NCBI GenBank assembly: GCA_002390425.1
Contig: DGPL01000022.1
Coordinates: forward strand, 1-6,990
From: Kordiimonadaceae bacterium UBA4441
GTDB lineage: Bacteria > Pseudomonadota > Alphaproteobacteria > Sphingomonadales > Emcibacteraceae
Direction: 5' to 3'
DNA: 6,990 bases
The notes under the pieces are model-generated. The model worked only from the letters and a program-made list of their open reading frames with translations. It ran no database searches and was not told the origin of the DNA. Below, piece after piece: positions 1 through 5,756 of the stretch; position 1 is the first letter of the stretch; each line of letters opens with the position of its first letter. The position numbers and the translations under genes were made by a program.

Positions 1-91
1 ATTTTGTGTTGCCTTTTTCGATTTGTTTGGCTCCACAAAATACCATAAATCCGAATAGTGATATTGAGCAAGTGTTTTATTTATATTTTTC

Positions 92-108
92 TTATTTTTT
101 AAAAATAA
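92..108. repeat. A/T-only perfect inverted repeat
   Basis: Arms TTATTTTT (92-99) and AAAAATAA (101-108) are perfect reverse complements around a single T. In a region of about 88% A+T such symmetry can arise by chance. As RNA it would be a weak stem. It could mark the end of an upstream transcript or a bendable DNA element; neither is demonstrated. Confidence 0.4.
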
Positions 109-225
109 TATGTAATTTTTCGAAATTTTTTTATTGTTTAAGTTATTGAAAAATAAAGTAAAAAAATATTATTTAAATTGCTGAAATATAATTATAAAAA
201 AAGCGATAAATTATGGTTCAATTGC

Positions 226-254
226 TTGCTATGAAGGGGAATATTTTGTATAAA
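226..254 (+). promoter_or_regulatory. Candidate sigma70 promoter for the gyrA operon
   Basis: TTGCTA at 226-231 matches 4 of 6 bases of the -35 consensus and TATAAA at 249-254 matches 5 of 6 of the -10 consensus, with the ideal 17-bp spacer. Transcription would start near 261, leaving a leader of about 77 nt before gyrA. The A/T-rich DNA just upstream could help RNA polymerase alpha binding. Because the whole region is A/T-rich, -10-like hexamers are frequent (another is TATAGT at 304-309, without a good -35), so this is the best candidate rather than a certain site. Confidence 0.4.
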
Positions 255-324
255 TTTAAGGATAAAATCATCATGTTTTGTGTGGGGTGCTTAATATGGT
301 GAATATAGTAAAATAATACCAAAC

Positions 325-330
325 AAAGGG
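325..330 (+). promoter_or_regulatory. Ribosome binding site supporting the gyrA TTG start
   Basis: AAAGGG lies 7 bp before the TTG at 338-340, a normal Shine-Dalgarno distance. An in-frame stop at 314-316 leaves TTG 338 as the only start codon before ATG 404. Starting at ATG 404 would remove the conserved Ile-Glu-Glu-Glu stretch of the GyrA N-terminus, so the TTG is preferred. Confidence 0.65.
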
Positions 331-337
331 CTATATA

Positions 338-3112
338 TTGACCGATAATACTGCTTCTGAGACGCCGGATTTAAGTATATCCAATATCACAATTGAAGAG
401 GAAATGAAGAATTCCTACCTCGATTACGCGATGAGTGTAATTGTGTCTAGGGCACTTCCGGATGTGAGAGACGGGCTAAAGCCCGTTCATCGTCGCATTC
501 TATATTCCATGTATGAAAATAATTATGATTGGACGAAGCCATACCGTAAATCGGCGCGTGTTGTCGGTGATGTGATGGGTAAATACCATCCACATGGTGA
601 TAGTGCGATTTATGATGCAATGGTACGTATGGCTCAGGACTTTTCGTTACGTCTTCCGCTTATTGACGGTCAAGGTAACTTTGGTTCCATGGATGGTGAT
701 CCACCAGCAGCGATGCGTTATACAGAAGCGCGCATGGCAAAAACCGCAAGTGGTCTTCTTGAAGATATCGATAAAGATACGGTAACTTTTCAGCCGAACT
801 ATGATGAAAGTGAACATGAACCGACAGTGTTGCCGGCGCGTTTCCCTAATATATTGGTTAATGGCGCGGGGGGTATTGCGGTAGGTATGGCAACGAATAT
901 TCCGCCACATAATCTCGGTGAATTGTTGGATGCTTGCTGCGCTTATATTGATAACCCTGAAATCAGTCTTGAAGAACTTGTTGAAATAGTGCCCGGTCCG
1001 GATTTTCCAACGGGTGGATTAATCATGGGGGGGGCGGGTTCGCGTTCAGCGGAGATGACGGGGCGTGGCTCTGTTATTATGCGTGGTCGTACACATATCG
1101 AAGAATTTAAAAAAGACCGCGAAGCGATCATTATTACTGAAGTTCCTTATCAGGTGAATAAATCACGCATGATTGAAAATTTTGTTGATTGCGTGAAAAC
1201 AAAGAAGATTGAAGGCATATCAGATATTCGTGACGAAAGTGATCGCGATGGTGTTCGGGTGGTCGTTGAAGTAAAACGTGATAGTGTTGCTGACGTGGTT
1301 TTAAATCAATTATTTCGTTATACACCGCTTCAAACAAGTTTTGGTGCCAATATGCTCGCTCTTAGCGGTGGACGTCCACAAGTCCTTAACCTGCATAATG
1401 TTATTGAGCAATTCGTTCGCTTCCGTGAAGAAGTGATTACGCGCCGCACGAAATATAAACTTGGTAAGGCACGTGATCGTGCTCATTTGTTAGTTGGTCT
1501 GGTTATAGCGGTTAATAACCTTGATAAAGTCGTTGCAATGATCCGTAAAGCGCCAAATCCGGCTGCTGCCCGTGAGGCGTTGCTTGCTGAAGATTGGGAT
1601 GCTGTTGACGTTTCTGGTTATATTGAGCTTATCAATGAACCGGGACGAATGATTGTTGACGGTAAATATAAGCTTTCTGAAAAACAAGTTCGTGCGATCC
1701 TCGAATTAAGACTTCACCGTTTAACGGCACTTGGTCGTGATGATATTGGTGATGAACTTAAAGAATTGTCTGAAAAGATCGAAGATTATATCGATATACT
1801 TCAAAGCCGTGAACGTCTTTACGGTATTATGCGTGATGAGTTTATCGCGTACCGCGAAGAATTCGCCACACCGCGTCGAAGTGAATTTGCAGCAGATGCA
1901 TTTGGGTTTGAAGATGAAGACCTTATTCAAGTTGAAGATATGGTCGTGACGGTTACAACAACCGGATATATTAAGCGTGTTGCTCTTGATACTTACAGGG
2001 CACAACGCCGCGGCGGTAAGGGGCGCAGCGGCATGAGCACCAAAGAAGAAGATGTTTTATCAAATGTCTTTGTGTCGAATACTCATGTACCTATTCTTTT
2101 CTTTAGCAATCTTGGTCAAGTTTATAAGTTAAAGGTCTGGAAACTGCCTCTTGGTTCACCGACATCAAAAGGAAAGGCGTTGATTAACCTTCTGCCTTTA
2201 CAACAAGGTGAAACAATTTCTACAATTCTACCGCTTCCTGAAGACGAAGATAGTTGGGAAAACCTTCATGCGATTTTTGCTACAGCAAAAGGGAATGTTC
2301 GGCGTAACCTGCTTTCAGATTTTTCTAATGTACGTGCAAACGGTAAAATTGCCATTCGACTTTCTGAGGGTGATAGTTTGGTTGGTGTTGCTGCCTGTAA
2401 CGAAGATGATGATGTCTTGATGGCTGCAAAGGGCGGTAAATGTATTCGCTTCCCAGCTACTAAAGTGAGGCTCTTTAAAGGACGTAATTCTGATGGTGTT
2501 CGCGGTATTAAGCTTGCGGACGGTGACGAAGTTGTTTCCATGTCGATCTTGCATCATGTGAATATGGACCAGGAACAAAAACTTGCCTATTTAAGATATG
2601 CTGCCGCAAAACGTCGTGGTGAAGATCCTGAAAAACCTGAAGAAATTGATGAAGAACGTCTCGCGGCACTAGAAGAACGTGAAGAATTTATTCTAAGTAT
2701 TACCGTCAATGGTTACGGTAAGCGGACATCATCCTATGAATATCGCATTACCGGACGTGGCGGTAGTGGATTGATCAACATTGAAACATCGGAACGAAAT
2801 GGCGATGTGATTGCCGCATTCCCGATTGAAGTTCAAGATCAATTGATGATGGTGACAGATCAAGGTCGACTGATCCGTGTGCCTGTTCATGATGTTCGGA
2901 TTGCGGGTCGTAATACACAAGGTGTGACACTCTTTAAGGTTGGTGACGAAGAAAATATTGTTTCTGTTGACCGCATTCAAGAAACAGAGGATGATGAAGA
3001 GGACGACGGCGAAGAAAACGCAGAAGAAAACGCAGAAGGCAGTGATGAAGCTGATAATGCAGATGCAGATGCTTCTGACGTTTCTGATGAGGACACTAAT
3101 CCCGAGGAGTAA
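338..3112 (+). CDS. gyrA: DNA gyrase subunit A
   Basis: GyrA is the DNA-breaking and rejoining subunit of the A2B2 type II topoisomerase that introduces negative supercoils with ATP hydrolysis by GyrB. It acts on the chromosome in the cytoplasm. The 924-residue protein is full length (E. coli 875). The breakage-reunion domain fills about residues 15-520: the catalytic tyrosine is Tyr128 in AAMRYTEAR (E. coli Tyr122), and the quinolone pocket has Ser89 and Asp93 (E. coli Ser83 and Asp87), the sensitive-type residues. The C-terminal wrapping beta-pinwheel follows, opened by the GyrA box QRRGGKG at 556-562. This box separates GyrA from ParC. Two additions stand out: a charged, probably helical insert at about 739-783 and an acidic tail at 881-924 (24 Asp/Glu, no Lys/Arg). 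The start is TTG, preceded by AAAGGG. It is the first gene of the cluster and its end overlaps the coaD ribosome site. Confidence 0.98.
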   Translation: MTDNTASETPDLSISNITIEEEMKNSYLDYAMSVIVSRALPDVRDGLKPVHRRILYSMYENNYDWTKPYRKSARVVGDVMGKYHPHGDSAIYDAMVRMAQDFSLRLPLIDGQGNFGSMDGDPPAAMRYTEARMAKTASGLLEDIDKDTVTFQPNYDESEHEPTVLPARFPNILVNGAGGIAVGMATNIPPHNLGELLDACCAYIDNPEISLEELVEIVPGPDFPTGGLIMGGAGSRSAEMTGRGSVIMRGRTHIEEFKKDREAIIITEVPYQVNKSRMIENFVDCVKTKKIEGISDIRDESDRDGVRVVVEVKRDSVADVVLNQLFRYTPLQTSFGANMLALSGGRPQVLNLHNVIEQFVRFREEVITRRTKYKLGKARDRAHLLVGLVIAVNNLDKVVAMIRKAPNPAAAREALLAEDWDAVDVSGYIELINEPGRMIVDGKYKLSEKQVRAILELRLHRLTALGRDDIGDELKELSEKIEDYIDILQSRERLYGIMRDEFIAYREEFATPRRSEFAADAFGFEDEDLIQVEDMVVTVTTTGYIKRVALDTYRAQRRGGKGRSGMSTKEEDVLSNVFVSNTHVPILFFSNLGQVYKLKVWKLPLGSPTSKGKALINLLPLQQGETISTILPLPEDEDSWENLHAIFATAKGNVRRNLLSDFSNVRANGKIAIRLSEGDSLVGVAACNEDDDVLMAAKGGKCIRFPATKVRLFKGRNSDGVRGIKLADGDEVVSMSILHHVNMDQEQKLAYLRYAAAKRRGEDPEKPEEIDEERLAALEEREEFILSITVNGYGKRTSSYEYRITGRGGSGLINIETSERNGDVIAAFPIEVQDQLMMVTDQGRLIRVPVHDVRIAGRNTQGVTLFKVGDEENIVSVDRIQETEDDEEDDGEENAEENAEGSDEADNADADASDVSDEDTNPEE
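3011..3034 (+). repeat. 12-bp tandem duplication in the gyrA acidic tail
   Basis: GAAGAAAACGCA occurs twice back to back (3011-3022 and 3023-3034), encoding Glu-Glu-Asn-Ala twice. A second micro-repeat, GCAGAT twice, lies at 3059-3070. Both are in frame, so the acidic tail may have lengthened by small slippage duplications. The repeats are direct sequence facts; the mechanism is inferred. Confidence 0.85.
3104..3109 (+). promoter_or_regulatory. coaD Shine-Dalgarno inside the gyrA end
   Basis: GAGGAG, which is also the last two Glu codons of gyrA, sits 6 bp before the coaD ATG (3116). With only 3 bp between the gyrA stop and the coaD start, translation of coaD is probably coupled to that of gyrA. 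Confidence 0.8.
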
Positions 3113-3115
3113 GCG

Positions 3116-3625
3116 ATGGCTACTCAAAAGAGAATTGGACTTTATCCTGGCACATTTGACCCAATAACCTTGGGCCATTTGGATATTATTAAGCGCGGCG
3201 CGAGTTTGGTTGATCATCTTATTATCGGTGTATCTAATAATCCCGCTAAAAACCCGCTTTTTAGTATTGAAGAGCGTATAGAAATGACTGAACGTGAAAT
3301 GGACATTGTGGCTGATTCAAATTCAGCAACAATTGAAGTTAAGCCGTTTAATAGTCTACTTATGCATTTTGCAGAAGAGGTTGGCGCATCAGTTATTATT
3401 CGTGGGCTTAGGGCGACATCTGATTTTGAATATGAATTTCAAATGACAGCGATGAATGATAAACTTAATCCCGATGTTGAGACAGTTTTTTTAATGGCTG
3501 ATCCATCATTACAGGCGATTGCCTCTCGACTTGTGAAAGAAATTGCCATATATGACGGTGAAATTGCCAAATTTGTGACACCTTCTATTCGTAAGAATGT
3601 TCTTAAGAAACTTGGTAAAAATTAA
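3116..3625 (+). CDS. coaD: Phosphopantetheine adenylyltransferase
   Basis: CoaD transfers AMP from ATP to 4'-phosphopantetheine, giving dephospho-CoA and pyrophosphate, the penultimate step of coenzyme A synthesis in the cytosol. The 169-residue length is close to the E. coli enzyme (159). The nucleotidyltransferase signature is complete: GTFDPITLGH at residues 12-21, with Thr13 and His21 in the places of the catalytic Thr10 and His18 of E. coli. Lys45 matches Lys42, and RGLRA at 96-100 followed by DFEYEFQMTAMN is the classic family block. ASRLVKEI at 136-143 stands where many homologues have the serine-rich ISS-type motif. The ATG has a strong GAGGAG site. The gene is almost joined to gyrA, from which it is presumably transcribed, although the two proteins share no pathway. 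Family assignment is secure. Confidence 0.97.
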   Translation: MATQKRIGLYPGTFDPITLGHLDIIKRGASLVDHLIIGVSNNPAKNPLFSIEERIEMTEREMDIVADSNSATIEVKPFNSLLMHFAEEVGASVIIRGLRATSDFEYEFQMTAMNDKLNPDVETVFLMADPSLQAIASRLVKEIAIYDGEIAKFVTPSIRKNVLKKLGKN

Positions 3626-3646
3626 ACAAATTAACAGGACGTACAG

Positions 3647-4216
3647 ATGAAAATATCTTTAAAGGCGTTTGTTGCTTTTGCTTTTATTTGGGTAATGCCC
3701 TTAATTGCAACAGCGCAAGATAATGAACTTGATCTTGAAAATACTATCTATCTTGATCTTAAAGATGGTCGCGTGGTGATAAAAATGATGCCTGAAGTGG
3801 CACCAAAGCATGTAGCGCGCATCAAAGAATTAACTAGGCAAGGTTTTTATGACGGTCTTGTTTTTCACCGTGTATTAGAAGGATTTATGGCGCAAACCGG
3901 TGATCCGGACGGTGCAAACCCTGAAATTTCAGGGTCTGGTGGCTCGGGTCAAAACCTGGATGCTGAATTTTCAGACACACCACATTATAAGGGTATGGTC
4001 TCTATGGCGCGTGCCACCGACCCTAATAGTGCAGACAGTCAATTTTTCATATGTCTTGGCTTTTCACCACATCTTGACGGGCAATATACCGTTTGGGGTG
4101 AGGTCGTAAAAGGTATGCGTTATGCCGACAGAATTAAAAAGGGCGTAGTAGTAGAAGGCATGACAGACCCTGATAAAATTATTAAAATGCAGGTTGCTGC
4201 AGACGTTAAAGAATAG
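3647..4216 (+). CDS. ppiA: Exported cyclophilin-type peptidyl-prolyl cis-trans isomerase
   Basis: This enzyme would catalyse cis-trans isomerisation of Xaa-Pro bonds in the periplasm, helping exported proteins fold. The 189-residue protein begins with a typical signal peptide: Lys2 and Lys6, a hydrophobic core at about 7-20, and an Ala-Thr-Ala site predicting cleavage after Ala23. The cyclophilin domain spans about 31-187. Catalytic Arg75 lies in FHRV, followed by FMAQ at 80-83 and SQFFI at 131-135, corresponding to Arg55, Phe60/Met61/Gln63 and Gln111/Phe113 of human cyclophilin A. The cyclosporin-contact Trp121 is replaced by His142. AGGA (3636-3639) lies 7 bp before the ATG. It closely resembles the next gene, clearly a tandem duplicate, but has a signal peptide and about five extra residues near 91-97. 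The symbol follows E. coli usage (PpiA periplasmic) and is by analogy. Confidence 0.93.
   Translation: MKISLKAFVAFAFIWVMPLIATAQDNELDLENTIYLDLKDGRVVIKMMPEVAPKHVARIKELTRQGFYDGLVFHRVLEGFMAQTGDPDGANPEISGSGGSGQNLDAEFSDTPHYKGMVSMARATDPNSADSQFFICLGFSPHLDGQYTVWGEVVKGMRYADRIKKGVVVEGMTDPDKIIKMQVAADVKE
3918..3935. repeat. 18-bp perfect palindrome inside the exported cyclophilin gene
   Basis: ACCCTGAAATTTCAGGGT is identical to its own reverse complement over all 18 bases. It encodes the residues around Asn91 to Ser97, which are absent from the neighbouring paralogue: between the shared GDPDG and GGSG blocks this protein has eight residues and the other has three. The palindrome therefore coincides with the length difference between the copies. 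It may be a small in-frame insertion or a protein-binding site; its function is unknown. Confidence 0.8.
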
Positions 4217-4225
4217 GATTAAAAT

Positions 4226-4699
4226 ATGAGTTTAGAAGATACTTTATACCTCGATCTTGAGGCTGGGCGTGTCACCATTGAATTATTACCAGATGTTGCG
4301 CCGCAACATGTTGCACGTATTAAAGAGCTTGCAAGACAAGGTTTTTATGACGGACTTACTTTTCACCGTGTAATCGAAGGGTTCATGGCACAAGGTGGTG
4401 ATCCTGATGGAACTGGTATGGGCGGCTCAGGTAAAAATATTTCTGCGGAATTTTCCTCAACACCGCATACACGTGGTGCCTGTTCAATGGCGCGCTCACA
4501 AGACCCAAATAGTGGCGATAGTCAGTTTTTCATCTGTTTTGGTGATGCGACATTCCTTGATGGTCAATATTCCGTTTGGGGCCAAGTGACCGATGGTATG
4601 GATCACGTCGATGGCCTTAAGCGCGGCGAAGGGATGGATTTCTGCATGAATGGCGATCCTGATAAAATCGTAAAAATGCAAGTTGCTGCTGACGCATAA
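4226..4699 (+). CDS. ppiB: Cytosolic cyclophilin-type peptidyl-prolyl cis-trans isomerase
   Basis: A 157-residue cyclophilin that should speed proline isomerisation of cytosolic proteins. It has no signal peptide; the domain starts immediately (LYLDLEAGRV), and length matches E. coli PpiB (164). Catalytic Arg48 is in FHRV, FMAQ is at 53-56 and SQFFI at 99-103; Phe110 occupies the position of the cyclosporin-binding tryptophan, as is usual in bacterial enzymes. Roughly 60% of positions match the upstream cyclophilin by eye, and the two genes share short identical DNA stretches such as 17 bp at 3839-3855 and 4337-4353. AGGA (4215-4218) overlaps the stop codon of the upstream gene, so translation is likely coupled. 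The short segment at 136-143 (GMDFCMNG) differs from the first copy. Function is confident; the specific clients are unknown. Confidence 0.95.
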   Translation: MSLEDTLYLDLEAGRVTIELLPDVAPQHVARIKELARQGFYDGLTFHRVIEGFMAQGGDPDGTGMGGSGKNISAEFSSTPHTRGACSMARSQDPNSGDSQFFICFGDATFLDGQYSVWGQVTDGMDHVDGLKRGEGMDFCMNGDPDKIVKMQVAADA

Positions 4700-4715
4700 A
4701 GCATAAGAAAACTTC

Positions 4716-5756
4716 ATGAAAGTTGACCAGTTCGATTTCGAGCTTCCAAAAGAGCTCATTGCAATTAGACCCGCCCCGTCCCGTGACGGGGCGCGGTTGC
4801 TTGTGGTCAATGGAAATGAGTTAAAAGACAGCCAAGTCAAGGATTTACCTGATTTTATTAATGCTGGTGATTTGATGATTTTCAATGATACACGTGTTAT
4901 TCCTGCGCGATTAAAAGGAAAACGCCGTGATGCAAATATGGAAATTACACTGCATATGAATATGACGGGTGGCGTATGGAAAGCATTTGCGAAGCCAGCA
5001 AAAAAATTAAAGCTGGATGATGTTATAAAATTTGACGGTGGTCTTGATGCGCTCGTTACCCATAAGGGTGATGCAGGTGAAGTTACCATTCAGTTTAATA
5101 AAACCGATGATGATCTTGGGGATGCGTTAAAAGAAGCGGGTGTGATGCCATTGCCGCCTTATATCGCATCGCAGCGCCCCATTGATGAGCGCGACGAAGA
5201 AGATTATCAAACCATTTATAGTAAGCATGACGGCGCGGTTGCCGCACCAACGGCGGGTTTACATTTTACTGATAGCCTTCAGAGGGCCTTATTTGATAAT
5301 GGAATAAATAGTGCTTATGTAACGCTTCATGTGGGCGCGGGAACGTTCTTGCCTGTTAAGGTTGATGATACCAATGACCATAAAATGCATGAAGAATATG
5401 GTGAAATTAACGCTGACGTGGCCAATTTAATCAATGAAACCCATAGGCGCGGTAATAAGGTAGTTGCGGTTGGTACGACGTCCTTAAGATTGCTTGAAAG
5501 CGCAACGGATGAAGAGGGTGTCACGCGTGAATTTGCGGACGCCACCGATATATTTATAACTCCCGGTTACCAATTTCGCTGCGTAGATATTTTAATGACC
5601 AATTTCCATCTTCCGAAATCGACGTTGTTTATGTTAGTAAGTGCCTTTGCAGGATTTGAAAATATGAAAGCGGCCTATAATCATGCTATCGATAGTGGAT
5701 ATCGGTTTTATTCATATGGTGACAGCAGTATTCTCATGCGAGAGGACCAAACATGA
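4716..5756 (+). CDS. queA: S-adenosylmethionine:tRNA ribosyltransferase-isomerase
   Basis: QueA moves and rearranges the ribosyl group of S-adenosylmethionine onto preQ1 at position 34 of tRNA, making epoxyqueuosine, the step after Tgt in queuosine synthesis. The 346 residues match the family length (E. coli 356). Family blocks appear in order: FELPKELIA at 8-16, NDTRVIPARL at 57-66, MPLPPYI at 144-150, GAVAAPTAGLHF at 173-184, HVGAGTFLPV at 205-214, GTTSLRLLES at 253-262, NFHLPKSTLFMLVSAFAG at 296-313 and YGD at 334-336. No clear Shine-Dalgarno precedes the ATG (only A-rich AAGAAAA), unlike its neighbours, so initiation may depend on upstream translation 16 bp away. A GC-rich hairpin lies at codons 19-26. 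Its stop overlaps the tgt start as ATGA, fitting a shared pathway. Confidence 0.97.
   Translation: MKVDQFDFELPKELIAIRPAPSRDGARLLVVNGNELKDSQVKDLPDFINAGDLMIFNDTRVIPARLKGKRRDANMEITLHMNMTGGVWKAFAKPAKKLKLDDVIKFDGGLDALVTHKGDAGEVTIQFNKTDDDLGDALKEAGVMPLPPYIASQRPIDERDEEDYQTIYSKHDGAVAAPTAGLHFTDSLQRALFDNGINSAYVTLHVGAGTFLPVKVDDTNDHKMHEEYGEINADVANLINETHRRGNKVVAVGTTSLRLLESATDEEGVTREFADATDIFITPGYQFRCVDILMTNFHLPKSTLFMLVSAFAGFENMKAAYNHAIDSGYRFYSYGDSSILMREDQT
4772..4793 (+). repeat. GC-rich 9-bp hairpin in the 5' part of queA
   Basis: CGCCCCGTC (4772-4780) and GACGGGGCG (4785-4793) are perfect reverse complements around a CCGT loop. In RNA this is a very stable stem beginning 56 nt after the A of the queA start codon. 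It is strikingly G+C-rich for its surroundings. No T tract follows, so it is not an intrinsic terminator. The residues encoded (Arg-Pro-Ala-Pro-Ser-Arg-Asp-Gly-Ala-Arg) lie in a conserved part of QueA, so protein constraint may explain it in part. Confidence 0.8.

Larger units (their letters stand above)
1..337. other. AT-rich intergenic region upstream of gyrA
   Basis: No convincing gene is present here. Stops interrupt all forward frames and no open reading frame resembles a known family. The segment 61-180 has only 14 G/C bases in 120, far below the genes downstream. It holds a perfect A/T palindrome (92-108), many A and T tracts, and a candidate sigma70-type promoter (226-254). The final 60 bases contain the in-frame stop (314-316) that bounds the gyrA reading frame. 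The simplest role is the promoter and leader region of the gyrA-tgt cluster. The A/T tracts could act as an UP element or a nucleoid-protein binding region, which is inference. The first ~46 bases could belong to a gene lying mostly to the left, but nothing there is recognisable. Confidence 0.7.

Noticed and set aside
2..46. Possible start of a minus-strand gene running off the left edge (ATG complement at 44-46, 15 open codons)
   Set aside because: Too short to recognise, no clear ribosome site before it, and open reading this short is expected by chance.
213..302. A 29-codon + strand ORF before gyrA, with a second in-frame ATG at 231
   Set aside because: No convincing Shine-Dalgarno, it overlaps the best promoter candidate, and it has no recognisable sequence; most likely chance.
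1..337. Replication origin in the AT-rich region beside gyrA
   Set aside because: No DnaA-box cluster is visible (best is a partial TCCACA match at 32-37), and the flanking genes do not mark an origin here.
471..486. GC-rich hairpin ACGGGC-TAAA-GCCCGT early in gyrA
   Set aside because: It encodes the highly conserved RDGLKPV block of GyrA, so codon constraint explains it.
2729..3217. Long minus-strand ORF of 162 codons opposite the gyrA end and the coaD start
   Set aside because: It is antisense to two well-supported genes and its translation resembles no protein family; a shadow of the acidic, codon-biased gyrA tail.
3622..3635. CtrA-like pair of TTAA motifs between coaD and the first cyclophilin gene
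   Set aside because: The two TTAA half-sites are 5 bp apart rather than the 7 bp of the CtrA consensus, in an AT-rich gap.
4496..5089. Minus-strand ORF of 197 codons opposite the ppiB and queA junction
   Set aside because: Antisense to two conserved genes with intact motifs; low-complexity Ser-rich translation typical of a shadow frame.
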